Positions 8,384-16,885 of a stretch of DNA of 64,000 bases are shown here, one piece after another (positions within the stretch are counted from its first letter, which is position 1; each line of letters begins with the position of its first letter). The translations under genes and the position numbers were made by a program. Source of the DNA: Rapidithrix thailandica (GTDB lineage Bacteria; Bacteroidota; Bacteroidia; Cytophagales; Flammeovirgaceae); assembly GCF_039710355.1 (NCBI RefSeq), contig NZ_JBDKWZ010000008.1:1-64000 (forward strand), written 5' to 3'. The notes under the pieces were generated by a model. It ran no database searches. It was not told the origin of the DNA and saw nothing but the letters and a program-made list of their open reading frames with translations.

Positions 8384-9661
8384 ATGGATTTGCAAGAAAT
8401 TCAATCAATAAAACAACGCTTTGGTATCATTGGAAACTCTCCTAAATTAAACGGGGCTATTCAAACGGCTATTCAGGTAGCCCCAACGGATATGACTGTA
8501 ATGATTACAGGAGAGAGTGGTACCGGAAAAGAATCGTTTTCCAAAATTATTCATCAACTAAGTCATCGAAAGCATGGGCAGTTTATAGCGATCAACTGTG
8601 GGGCAATTCCTGCGGGTACTATTGACTCCGAATTGTTTGGGCATGAAAAGGGCTCTTTTACTGGGGCGATAGATTCCCGCAAAGGGTATTTTGAAGTGAC
8701 AAACGGGGGAACTATATTCCTGGATGAAATCGGGGAAATGCCTTTGGAGACTCAGGCCCGTCTACTGCGAATTCTTGAAAACGGGGAGTTTATCCGGGTG
8801 GGTTCATCCAAAGTACAGAAAACGGATGTACGCGTGCTTGCCGCTACTAATGTGAAGCTCTTAGAGCAAATTGATAAAGGGGAATTCAGGGAGGATTTAT
8901 TTTATCGTTTAAGTGTACCCATTGCCGTCCCTCCTTTAAGAGAGCGGGGAAATGATGTGGACTTGCTGTTCCGGTATTTTGCCGTGGAGTTTAGTGAAAA
9001 ATATCATATCAAACCCATTTCCTTAGATCCGGAAGCAAGAGAGATGTTGTTGAAATACCGTTGGCCGGGCAATATCCGTCAATTGAAAAATATTGTCGAT
9101 CAGATATCAGTGTTGGAGGTCGAGCGATCGATTAATGCAGAAACGCTTTTGAACTATTTGCCTGATCAACAAGCCAACCGCTTGCCGGCAATAATCTCAA
9201 GCAATGACAGCGATAAGGGGTTTTCGGAGAGGGATCTGTTGTATAAGGTCTTGTTTGATATGCGAAACGATGTGACAGAACTGAAAAAACTGGTGCTGAG
9301 TTTATTGCAAAACAACGGCCCCAGTGATAAACACCAAATTATCCAAAAGCATAAACATCTGTTTAACAACATTGATACGCATACATTCGAAGAGGAAGAG
9401 GAGGATGAGATAGAAACCAGTTCGCTGTTGCTGAACCCTGCCAAAGAATCTACGGATCATACCTATGACCTGGGCAAAATCGAAGATATTACCCCTCAAA
9501 TGGAAGACGAATCACTCTCCCTGCAGAAGAAGGAAAAAGAAATGATCATCAAAGCCTTGAAAAAGAACAATAACAGACGTAAATATGCGGCAAAAGACTT
9601 GGGGATTTCCGAACGGACATTGTACCGCAAAATCAAACAGTATGAATTGGAAGATATTTAA
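8384..9661 (+). CDS. Sigma-54-dependent Fis-family transcriptional activator lacking a receiver domain
   Basis: Bacterial enhancer-binding protein. The AAA+ ATPase domain starts almost at the N-terminus: Walker A GESGTGKE (43-50), the sigma-54 contact loop GSFTGA (90-95, a Ser variant of GAFTGA), Walker B FLDE (112-115) and Arg-finger region FREDLFYRL. A linker of about 110 residues (roughly 270-385), with an acidic run of Glu (about residues 330-340), leads to a Fis-type helix-turn-helix (YAAKDLGISERTLYRKI). There is no N-terminal response-regulator or sensor domain, so activity is presumably controlled otherwise. It is followed after 141 bp by lptE and secG, an order I recall as common in Bacteroidota. 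No -24/-12 promoter was recognised nearby. Confidence 0.93.
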   Translation: MDLQEIQSIKQRFGIIGNSPKLNGAIQTAIQVAPTDMTVMITGESGTGKESFSKIIHQLSHRKHGQFIAINCGAIPAGTIDSELFGHEKGSFTGAIDSRKGYFEVTNGGTIFLDEIGEMPLETQARLLRILENGEFIRVGSSKVQKTDVRVLAATNVKLLEQIDKGEFREDLFYRLSVPIAVPPLRERGNDVDLLFRYFAVEFSEKYHIKPISLDPEAREMLLKYRWPGNIRQLKNIVDQISVLEVERSINAETLLNYLPDQQANRLPAIISSNDSDKGFSERDLLYKVLFDMRNDVTELKKLVLSLLQNNGPSDKHQIIQKHKHLFNNIDTHTFEEEEEDEIETSSLLLNPAKESTDHTYDLGKIEDITPQMEDESLSLQKKEKEMIIKALKKNNNRRKYAAKDLGISERTLYRKIKQYELEDI

Positions 9662-9802
9662 CCTTGTGTTCAATATTTATTTTTGAAAATCATAAAATAC
9701 CTCAAGTCCGGATGGGATTGACAAGCTTTCCATCAAACCGGAATACTCGGTGTACATATATTCTTTTAGCTAGCAACATTCTGAATTTTACATTGTACTG
9801 AA

Positions 9803-10348
9803 ATGAACCTATTTAATCAAACATACCAAAAGGCCTGTCTGCGAAGTCTTATCTTGCTGTTTTTGGCAGTTTGGCTGGGAGGATGTGCCAAACCCATACG
9901 CTTTACATTTACCGGAACGAGCCTGCCCCCGGAAATTAAGTCGGTTACCATTGTGAATTTTTTTAACGATGCGTCTGAAGGTCCGGCCAACTTAGCGACT
10001 ACATTTACGGAAGAATTGAGGGATTATTTCCAACGTAACACCAAGCTAGAGCAAGTACCTGCCGGTGGAGATTTGCAACTGGAAGGGAAAATTAGTAGCT
10101 TGAATGTGCGGCCGGTAGCAGCAGGAGCCGGAGAATTGCAAGGGGCACAACTCCAGCGTCTTACGATTACCGTGGAAGTGGAATTTACCAATCATTATGA
10201 TGACGAACAGAGCTTCAAACGAAGCTTCTCTTCCTATTCTGACTTTGATGCCAACCAGAACTTAGCCGATGTGGAAGATGAAAAAGTTGATGAAATTTTT
10301 GAACAAGTGATCTTTGATATCTTTAACCAAACCGTGGCCAATTGGTGA
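9803..10348 (+). CDS. lptE: LptE-family LPS-assembly lipoprotein
   Basis: 181-residue lipoprotein: N-terminal hydrophobic segment and lipobox LGGC with Cys28 as the acylation site. The body has the LptE-type pattern: EIKSVTIVNFFN, then TFTEELRDYFQRNTKLEQV, GDLQLEGKISSL and a C-terminal segment ending FDIFNQTVANW. LptE plugs the LptD barrel and helps place lipopolysaccharide in the outer membrane; a Bacteroidota-type LptD homologue is encoded in this window at about 47-49.7 kb. It follows the sigma-54 activator and precedes an acidic TPR protein and secG. No terminator was seen between them, so one transcript is likely. Confidence 0.85.
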   Translation: MNLFNQTYQKACLRSLILLFLAVWLGGCAKPIRFTFTGTSLPPEIKSVTIVNFFNDASEGPANLATTFTEELRDYFQRNTKLEQVPAGGDLQLEGKISSLNVRPVAAGAGELQGAQLQRLTITVEVEFTNHYDDEQSFKRSFSSYSDFDANQNLADVEDEKVDEIFEQVIFDIFNQTVANW

Positions 10349-10484
10349 TGATGCCAATTGCCCGTTTTAGGGTTTCCCCTTTTCTTAAAGAAAGATGATT
10401 TGTTTTTCGAGCAAGATCCTTAATTTTGACAGGATAAAGCGCTTTCAAATCACTTTTAATTTTTTGTATTAAAAGCAAAGTACG

Positions 10485-11816
10485 GTGGATATAGAAAAAC
10501 TCAATAGCTTGATACTTAACCCGGTAGCTGCTCAAGCATCTGATCAAGAAGTGTTAGAAGAAATTGCCAGGGAATATCCTTTTTTTCAAGGCGCAAAGCT
10601 CTTGCTTGCCAAAGCATTACAAACCCCCGAAGCAATTAAATCTGCGGCAGTTTGTACAAGTCACCGGCCTATCCTCCACCAGATTCTGAACAAGAAGTTT
10701 GATGCAAATATGAAGATCACGGAAATGAAAGATCTGCATATCGAATCAAATCCTGTCAATGCATTTGAAGCCTTTTCGGAAGAACCGTCTCAAACTGCGG
10801 AAGATGTAGATACTAAAGATGCGGACACAGATACCGATCCGGAGAACGTCTCCAGCCCTACCGACTCAACGGAAGAGCAGGATACGACTGCTTATTCAAA
10901 CTCTTTACAAGAGGATCTCTATTTTGGAACGGATGAAGAAGAATACCCGTCCAATGAAGGGGATGAGGACACAGAGGATCGTCCGGTAAGTTTGTTTGAA
11001 GAAAGGGATGAACCGGCAACGGAAGGAAATGTCGATCACCGAATAGAACAAGAGGAAAGCCTGTTGCAGGAGCCAGTGTCGGAAATCCCCTATGAATACC
11101 CTGAGTTTGAAACTCCCTCTTTCTTGGATGAAGCGAAAAGTAGCGTCCAAGTGCAAGAAGAGGAACAGTCTTCAGAAATTTTTCAGGAACAAGAAGACCG
11201 GACTCATGAAGATATATTTGCCAGTTTAGAAGCATTAAAAAAACTTAGAGAAGACTCGTCTGAATCTGAAGATAAAAAAGACGAAACTACAAAGGATGAA
11301 CAGAATGTAGCGTTTGAAGAGCCTACGTACGAACACCCGGACTATGCTTCTAATGACGAGTTGAATAAGGACCTTTCCGAGAACACCAGAGGAGAGGAAA
11401 CAATATTGAACGAAAACGAAGACGAAGAAACAGAACACGAAATGGAAAGTTATTTTGAAATTGACACCAGTGCGTTCATTTTGGACGATCTCTTGAAAAA
11501 AGAAGAAGACAGCAGTATATCCAGTCCTTTGGGTTGGAAAAAGCAGCAACCATTGATCGATCAGTTTATTGAAAAAGAAGAGAATATTAAGATCAAACCC
11601 AACTCTAATTACTCGGAGGATTACGAACAGACGGATTTGGCAGCCCATAGCAGTACACATAACAATGCGGCAATCTCTGAAAATTTAGCATTGATCTTTA
11701 TCAAACAAGGAAAAATTCACCAGGCAATTGATATTTATCAACGTTTAATTTTGAAAAATCCGGATAAAAAGTCGTATTTTGCAGCCCGAATAGAAGAATT
11801 GAAAAAAGAACTATAA
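10485..11816 (+). CDS. Highly acidic protein with C-terminal TPR motif
   Basis: 443 residues from a GTG start at 10485. The first 75 residues look folded (NPVAAQASDQEVLEEIAREY, a helical region). A long Glu/Asp/Ser/Thr-rich, presumably disordered stretch follows (about 85-380), then a single TPR-like hairpin at the end (NLALIFIKQGKIHQAIDIYQ ... ILKNPDKKSYFAARIEELKK). No signal peptide, so cytoplasmic. It lies between lptE and secG and ends 7 bp before secG, so it is almost certainly co-transcribed. I know of similar TPR proteins next to secG in other Bacteroidota but of no assigned function. Confidence 0.8.
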   Translation: MDIEKLNSLILNPVAAQASDQEVLEEIAREYPFFQGAKLLLAKALQTPEAIKSAAVCTSHRPILHQILNKKFDANMKITEMKDLHIESNPVNAFEAFSEEPSQTAEDVDTKDADTDTDPENVSSPTDSTEEQDTTAYSNSLQEDLYFGTDEEEYPSNEGDEDTEDRPVSLFEERDEPATEGNVDHRIEQEESLLQEPVSEIPYEYPEFETPSFLDEAKSSVQVQEEEQSSEIFQEQEDRTHEDIFASLEALKKLREDSSESEDKKDETTKDEQNVAFEEPTYEHPDYASNDELNKDLSENTRGEETILNENEDEETEHEMESYFEIDTSAFILDDLLKKEEDSSISSPLGWKKQQPLIDQFIEKEENIKIKPNSNYSEDYEQTDLAAHSSTHNNAAISENLALIFIKQGKIHQAIDIYQRLILKNPDKKSYFAARIEELKKEL

Positions 11817-11823
11817 GAAGAAA

Positions 11824-12261
11824 ATGGATACTCTATTAATTGTTTTAAGTTTAGTCGTTGCAGTATTGTTGGTGCTAGTTGTATTGGCGCAAAACTCAAA
11901 AGGTGGCGGTTTGGTAGGAGAAGTGAGTAGTGCCAGCCAGGCAGTCGGTTCTCGCAGAGCTACCGAATGGATCGAAAAAGCTACTTGGATTTTAGTGGCA
12001 GTTTTGTTCGTGTTGACTTTGGGAGCAAATACTTTGACAGACAAAAATGCAAACAATACCGGCATTACTTCTCCTAATATTGAAAAGGCAAAATCCGTAG
12101 CTCCGGTGACTGCCCCTGAGTTGGAATTACCGGCTGCAAATGGAGGTGAAGCCGATCCTTCTGAATCTTCTACAGATGAAGGTGTTGAAAACGGTGAGCT
12201 TACCCAGCCTGCTGTTGAAGAAGATGCTACCCATGAAGAACCTGCTTCAGACGAGCAATAA
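11824..12261 (+). CDS. secG: Preprotein translocase subunit SecG
   Basis: Small inner-membrane subunit of the SecYEG channel. Two hydrophobic helices (about 3-22 and 55-75) are linked by the family loop with QNSKGGGLVGEVSSASQAVG. The 145 residues exceed the usual 75-110 because of an acidic Pro/Glu/Ala-rich C-terminal tail (about 85-145), common in Bacteroidota SecG. It starts 7 bp after the TPR gene and is closed by a strong terminator at 12313-12339, so it is the last gene of the lptE operon. Confidence 0.93.
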   Translation: MDTLLIVLSLVVAVLLVLVVLAQNSKGGGLVGEVSSASQAVGSRRATEWIEKATWILVAVLFVLTLGANTLTDKNANNTGITSPNIEKAKSVAPVTAPELELPAANGGEADPSESSTDEGVENGELTQPAVEEDATHEEPASDEQ

Positions 12262-12294
12262 GCCTAAGGCAGAATGTAAAAAAATATAGCCTGA

Positions 12295-12780
12295 TTAAGG
12301 CAAAAGATCTTTAAGAGCGCTCCATAGCGCTCTTTTTTTATGGACATCGCTTTTCAATGTACTTAAAGAATCAGCATACATTACTTTGGAATTATGATAC
12401 CGTTGGGAAGTGTAAAAAGGGTGGTCTTGCCCGTCAGTAAAACTGGGTGAAATACCAAAAGCAAAAATTTGTACCGGTTGAAAGCGCTCTATTAAAGGCT
12501 GAAGGTGTTGGAAAGAGGGGTTGTCTGCCAGGTTGATGATGATACAGTCAGGGAGTTGCAATCCTACAGCCCCCAGTATTTTGATCAACAATGCATATTC
12601 ATCACTTTGGAAAAAGTTGCCCGAAGCGACATTGGTAATGACCAGGTAGTGCTTTTGGTTTTCACCGATATAGGTTAAAGGTACTTCTGCCGGGGTAGCT
12701 GAAGTGGCCTCACTTTCTTGAATGATATATAGCTCTTCGTTGATCAAGAGTTTTAGAAAGCTGTAATCTTCCATATGCAT
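12295..12780 (-). CDS. Conserved hypothetical protein with HolD (DNA polymerase III psi)-like features
   Basis: 161 residues, no signal peptide, convergent to secG. The core KHYLVITNVASGNFFQSDEY followed by ALLIKILGAVGLQLPDCIIINL, and the end ADSLSTLKSDVHKKRALWSA, resemble by eye the layout of E. coli HolD: a VRLVMVAND strand, then a DVLRALTVSPDQVLQL segment, and a terminal PALTDLRANPTARAALWQQI. HolD has a uracil-DNA-glycosylase-like fold and links the clamp loader to SSB. Similarity is remote and judged without a profile search. The gene's last codons overlap the secG terminator (stop at 12297-12295). Confidence 0.6.
   Translation of the reverse strand: MHMEDYSFLKLLINEELYIIQESEATSATPAEVPLTYIGENQKHYLVITNVASGNFFQSDEYALLIKILGAVGLQLPDCIIINLADNPSFQHLQPLIERFQPVQIFAFGISPSFTDGQDHPFYTSQRYHNSKVMYADSLSTLKSDVHKKRALWSALKDLLP
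12313..12339 (+). terminator. Rho-independent terminator of the lptE-secG operon
   Basis: Perfect 9-bp stem aagagcgct / agcgctctt with a ccat loop and a run of Ts, 50 bp after the secG stop. It lies inside the 3' coding end of the convergent gene. Confidence 0.9.
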
Positions 12781-12800
12781 CTGTTTTCGGGCTTTTGAAT

Positions 12801-12825
12801 AAAAAAACCTCCTGAAAAGGAGGTT
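12801..12825 (-). terminator. Terminator of the minus-strand Fe-S carrier gene
   Basis: Stem aacctcct / aggaggtt (12806-12813, 12818-12825) with seven As on the plus-strand left side, which become the U-tract on the minus strand, 33 bp past the IscA-type gene. Confidence 0.85.
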
Positions 12826-12857
12826 GCAAACTTACAATAAAGTCTTAATATTTTTAA

Positions 12858-13184
12858 CTAGATTGAAAAGCTCTCACCACAACCGCAAGTGCGAGTGGCA
12901 TTGGGGTTAATAAATTGAAAGCCTTTTCCGTTGAGACCGTCCGAAAAATCAAGGGTAGTACCTAGTAAATACAACATGCTCTTTTTGTCTACCATTATTT
13001 TTACCCCTTTATCTTCAAATATTTCGTCTCCATCATGGATGGTATTGTCAAAAGCCAAATCGTACATAAGCCCAGAACAACCTCCGCCCTTCACAGATAC
13101 TCGCACATGGTGTTCGTTGGTGTAACCTTCTTGCTGTCTGAGCTCGACAATATGTTCTTTAGCTTTGTCAGTTACTTGTATCAT
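12858..13184 (-). CDS. A-type iron-sulfur carrier (IscA/ErpA/SufA, HesB domain)
   Basis: 108-residue cytosolic protein that takes up and hands on Fe-S clusters during cofactor assembly. All three cluster-binding Cys of the family are present: GGGCSGLMY (C36) and the C-terminal TRTCGCGESF (C100, C102). Length matches the family. A TAACTTTG promoter element lies at 13219-13212 and a terminator at 12801-12825, so it is a single-gene unit. IscA, SufA and ErpA types cannot be separated from this sequence alone; no other suf or isc genes are nearby. Confidence 0.93.
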   Translation of the reverse strand: MIQVTDKAKEHIVELRQQEGYTNEHHVRVSVKGGGCSGLMYDLAFDNTIHDGDEIFEDKGVKIMVDKKSMLYLLGTTLDFSDGLNGKGFQFINPNATRTCGCGESFSI

Positions 13185-13211
13185 AGCTTCTTTCTACAGT
13201 TTGATTTTTTA

Positions 13212-13219
13212 CAAAGTTA
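13212..13219 (-). promoter_or_regulatory. TAACTTTG -7 element for the Fe-S carrier gene
   Basis: On the minus strand, TAACTTTG is centred about 30 bp before the ATG at 13184 and fits the Bacteroidota TAnnTTTG consensus. Confidence 0.5.
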
Positions 13220-13422
13220 AACTAAAATTTATTGATTTAGTTCATAACCTCCAAAACAATGCGTGGAAATTCCTGCCTGAAAGTCCAGGGATTTTGACCT
13301 GTTAGGTTGGAAGTTTCTGGCCGGGTTGGGGAATAGAGCGATTGAAACGGGATTTTATTTGTAATCCGTTTCCCTTCTTTTAAATTCGCCCATTCGTTAA
13401 GTACACTCATGCTGCTACCTCC

Positions 13423-14322
13423 ATGCGCATTAATAAAGACTATTTGCAGTTGCATTTTATCGTATTTCTAGGGAGCTTTATTCCAACCGTAGCAATTTGG
13501 ATTTCATTGCCCAGTTTGGAAATCGTATTGTTACGCACACTGGCAGCCATTATCCTGTTAGGTTTGATCATTTACTTTCGAAAATTCAATATCAGACTGA
13601 AACCCCATCAGCTCATTCCTTTATTGAGTTCCGGAGTACTCACCTCTATTTATTGGACTTTATTGATTTTTTCCGCAAAAGTAGCCAATGCCTCGGTCAG
13701 CCTGGTGGGGGTTGCCACCAGCCCGTTATGGGTGAGCTTTATCGCTCCCTTGATTACCCGGCAAAAGAAAATTGATGTTCATCAAATCATCATCGGGATC
13801 AATGCTGCTTTTGGAGTTTATATGATTTTTACCTCTGGTTTTGAATATTCCTGGGGCATGTCTGTGGCCATCATTGCCGCATTTGTAGGGGCATTGCTTA
13901 CCGTAATTAGCTCAAAACTGGCCCAAATACACAACCATTATGTCATTACTTTTTATCAGATGGTAGGAGCTTGGGCCGGAACGGTGATCATTTTATTTTT
14001 TACCTCTTCGATCTTTATTCATCGGAAAATTCAATTGAATCCCACTTGGGTGGACCTGTTGTTAATCCTTGCCTTGGCCTTTGTCTTTTCGGTATATGCC
14101 TATTCCGTTTTTATCAAAATCATGAAAAACCTTTCACCGTTTACGGTATCTTTGGCTACTAACCTCACGCCCGTATACGGAATTTTGGTCGCTTTGATGT
14201 TTTCCAGTAAATCGGAAACAATGGACATCTATTTTTACGCAGGAGCCACCATTCTCATTGCATCCTTGATGGCAATTCCCCTTTCCAACTACTTGTTTGG
14301 CCCTGGCAAATCAAAAGGCTAA
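13423..14322 (+). CDS. DMT-superfamily (EamA-type) transporter
   Basis: 299 residues with about ten hydrophobic helices arranged as two five-helix EamA repeats. The first repeat contains LRTLAAIILLGLII and TSIYWTLLIFSAKVANASVS. The second includes SVYAYSVFIKIMKNLSPFTV followed by SLATNLTPVYGILVALM, the typical end-of-repeat motif of drug/metabolite exporters. It resides in the inner membrane and probably exports a small metabolite; substrate unknown. It stands alone, with 238 bp upstream and 371 bp downstream. Confidence 0.88.
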   Translation: MRINKDYLQLHFIVFLGSFIPTVAIWISLPSLEIVLLRTLAAIILLGLIIYFRKFNIRLKPHQLIPLLSSGVLTSIYWTLLIFSAKVANASVSLVGVATSPLWVSFIAPLITRQKKIDVHQIIIGINAAFGVYMIFTSGFEYSWGMSVAIIAAFVGALLTVISSKLAQIHNHYVITFYQMVGAWAGTVIILFFTSSIFIHRKIQLNPTWVDLLLILALAFVFSVYAYSVFIKIMKNLSPFTVSLATNLTPVYGILVALMFSSKSETMDIYFYAGATILIASLMAIPLSNYLFGPGKSKG

Positions 14323-14529
14323 GTCACCGGGTTACCCCCTTCTAATTTTGACCAGCGTAAGGGGATGTTAAGTACAAGCAAAGAAAAGCGGCAAAACTGG
14401 CTAACAATTCCAGATTTAAAAAGTTGATATCTGAAAAAAACTTTCGGATTCGCCTAAACTTCCTGGTATTGTTTCTATTTTAGATGAGACAAACTGACAA
14501 TTGCGCCACGATTAGCATTGTTTTTTTGT

Positions 14530-14559
14530 TATTTTTGCGCCTGACTGACGATTCGTCAG
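14530..14559 (+). promoter_or_regulatory. clpP promoter element with overlapping palindromic operator candidate
   Basis: TATTTTTG (14530-14537) fits TAnnTTTG. Immediately downstream, where transcription should begin, is a perfect palindrome ctgacga-t-tcgtcag (14545-14559). A palindrome across the start point is the expected place for a repressor. The spacer 14323-14693 shows nothing else. The long leader to the ATG at 14694 (about 150 nt) is a weak point. Confidence 0.45.
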
Positions 14560-14693
14560 AAGGTTTGTTTTTAGCAAAGCATTTGCTCAAGCTATACCGA
14601 TTTTAAAGAGATTTACCAGGTGAGAGGTTCTTTTACTCATAAACCTTATTCACTTTCAAACTTAGCGTACAAAAGAATTAAACTCTTATCACA

Positions 14694-15368
14694 ATGATTT
14701 ACAAAGATGAATTCAGGAACTTCGCTGTTAAAGGGCAAGGCATTAACAGCATGGTAGTAGATAAATATATCGGAGGTGTGGAAAGTATGACCCGGACGGT
14801 AATCGAAGAGCGGGAAAGACGCTTTGCCGAAATTGATGTGTTTTCCCGGTTGATTGCTGACCGGATCATTTTTCTCGGTACGCCTATCGATGACTATATC
14901 TCCAACATTATTGTTGCGCAATTGCTGTTTTTGGAATCACTGGATGCCAAAAAAGATGTCTTGATGTATATCAATAGCCCGGGGGGCTCTGTTTATGCCG
15001 GCTTGGGAATTTACGATACCATGCAAATTGTCCGTCCGGATGTTGCAACTATCTGTACCGGTTTGGCAGCTTCAATGGGTGCGGTTATCCTGTGTGCCGG
15101 AGCTCCCGAAAAACGCTCTGCATTGCCTCACTCACGTGTGATGATTCACCAGCCTTTGGGTGGAGCGCAAGGACAAGCTTCTGACATAGAGATTACGGCA
15201 AGGGAAATTCAAAAACTAAAGAAAGAGCTTTACGATATCATCGCCCGTCATTCCGGACAAACGTATGATAAAGTATGGGAAGATTCGGATAGAGATTATT
15301 GGATGACGGCCAACGAAGCTCAAAAATATGGCTTGGTGGACGAAGTGCTCAATCCGAGAGAGAGATAA
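14694..15368 (+). CDS. clpP: ATP-dependent Clp protease proteolytic subunit ClpP
   Basis: 224-residue serine protease subunit; tetradecamers of it form the degradation chamber fed by ClpX. The catalytic triad is visible: Ser127 in GLAASMGAV, His152 in VMIHQPLGG and Asp201 in DRDYWM. YINSPGGSV (92-100) forms the oxyanion region. The N-terminus (about 30 residues before the mature core) is longer than in E. coli and may be processed. clpX follows after 232 bp, so the two probably act together; the gap leaves room for a separate clpX promoter. Confidence 0.97.
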   Translation: MIYKDEFRNFAVKGQGINSMVVDKYIGGVESMTRTVIEERERRFAEIDVFSRLIADRIIFLGTPIDDYISNIIVAQLLFLESLDAKKDVLMYINSPGGSVYAGLGIYDTMQIVRPDVATICTGLAASMGAVILCAGAPEKRSALPHSRVMIHQPLGGAQGQASDIEITAREIQKLKKELYDIIARHSGQTYDKVWEDSDRDYWMTANEAQKYGLVDEVLNPRER

Positions 15369-15600
15369 TTTGATTGAAAATTTGGTTAAGATATATAGTA
15401 AGAGCAAAGTTTTATTTTAAAACGGTACTTGAGTTTCCCCAAAAAGGGGGCTTCAGTATGTTTACAGGAACAGTGAAGCGGATCTTAACTTATAAAGACG
15501 TATCATTTAATAAGATATTTTTTTAATTGGGATGACCATAAACTTTGCTCACAATTTACCATATTAAGAATATTGTGAGTTTTATTGATTCAGTAAATCG

Positions 15601-16827
15601 ATGAAGGATATCATTTGTTCATTTTGCGGGGCTTCTAAAGATGCAGTAGAGTTGATGGTTTCTGGCCTTAACGGTCATATCTGCAACAATTGTATAGAGC
15701 AGAGCCATCAGATATTGTTGCAAGAGCGCAGGCCGAAGTCTTCTGGCAAGCCGCGTTTTAAGTTGGTCAAACCAACAGAATTAAAAAAACACCTGGATGA
15801 GTATGTGATTGGACAAGACCGGGCCAAAAAAGTATTATCAGTGGCCGTGTACAATCATTACAAACGGATTACCCAGAAAGAATCCAAAGATGATGTGAAT
15901 ATTGAAAAGTCCAACATCATAATGGTGGGGCAAACCGGTACCGGAAAAACTTTGCTTGCCAAATCTTTGGCTAAAACGTTACAAGTGCCGTTTTGTATTG
16001 CGGATGCCACGGTCATTACCGAAGCCGGATATGTGGGAGAAGATGTGGAAACCATCTTGACCCGTCTTTTGCAGGCTGCGGATTACGATGTGGAAGCCGC
16101 TGAAAGAGGGATTGTGTACATTGATGAGATTGACAAAATCGCACGCAAATCGGACAATCCTTCCATTACCCGAGATGTAAGTGGGGAGGGCGTTCAGCAA
16201 GCAATGTTAAAACTGCTGGAAGGTACCATCGTAAATGTGCCGCCCCAAGGGGGAAGAAAGCACCCTGAGCAAAAGATGATTCAGGTGAATACGGAAAATA
16301 TCTTGTTTGTCTGTGGTGGGGCGTTTGACGGAATTGCCGACCGGATTGCTTCCCGTCTGAACACTCGCCCGATTGGCTTTACCGGTGTAGACCATAGTGT
16401 GGCTGAAATGGAAAAAGAAGAGCTGCTAAAATATGTTACGGCTCAGGACCTGAAAAGCTTTGGCCTTATCCCGGAACTGATCGGCCGTCTACCCCTGATC
16501 ACTCATCTGGATGCTTTGAGTGAAGATGCCTTAAAGCAAATTCTCACCGAACCTAAAAATGCCATTGTCAAGCAATATTCGAAGTTGTTTGAAATGGAAA
16601 ATATCGAATTGGAATTCACTTCGGATGCCTTGGACTATATCGTACAGAAGGCCGTAGAGTTTAACTTGGGAGCCCGTGGCTTGCGTTCTATCTGCGAAGC
16701 CATCATGCTAGAAGCGATGTACGAAGTACCGTCAAAAGAAGGGGTGAGTACCCTGAAAGTTGACCGGGAGTTTGCCGAAAGCCAATTTGAAAAATCAGCA
16801 GATTCGTTAAAACTGAAAGTGGCTTAA
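15601..16827 (+). CDS. clpX: ClpX, AAA+ unfoldase of the ClpXP protease
   Basis: 408 residues. The N-terminal zinc-binding domain has four Cys (CSFCG, C6/C9; CNNC, C28/C31), which binds substrates and adaptors. The AAA+ module shows Walker A GQTGTGKT (110-117), Walker B IVYIDEIDK (about residue 175), the GYVGEDVE pore loop and sensor/Arg-finger region FNLGARGLRS. It unfolds tagged proteins with ATP and passes them to ClpP, encoded upstream. Full length for the family. Confidence 0.97.
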   Translation: MKDIICSFCGASKDAVELMVSGLNGHICNNCIEQSHQILLQERRPKSSGKPRFKLVKPTELKKHLDEYVIGQDRAKKVLSVAVYNHYKRITQKESKDDVNIEKSNIIMVGQTGTGKTLLAKSLAKTLQVPFCIADATVITEAGYVGEDVETILTRLLQAADYDVEAAERGIVYIDEIDKIARKSDNPSITRDVSGEGVQQAMLKLLEGTIVNVPPQGGRKHPEQKMIQVNTENILFVCGGAFDGIADRIASRLNTRPIGFTGVDHSVAEMEKEELLKYVTAQDLKSFGLIPELIGRLPLITHLDALSEDALKQILTEPKNAIVKQYSKLFEMENIELEFTSDALDYIVQKAVEFNLGARGLRSICEAIMLEAMYEVPSKEGVSTLKVDREFAESQFEKSADSLKLKVA

Positions 16828-16885
16828 GCCGTATCTGTAGAACTATTTATAAAATCAATTTATTTATCTAAAAATATAGCCTGTA

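Noticed and set aside
11235..11660. 141-codon Phe/Val-rich frame antisense to the acidic protein
   Set aside because: Mirror image of Glu/Asp/Lys codons, giving Phe/Leu/Val; composition artefact.
13237..13455. 72-codon minus-strand frame overlapping the start of the DMT transporter
   Set aside because: It overlaps the clear start of a real gene, shows no family pattern and occupies the likely promoter region.
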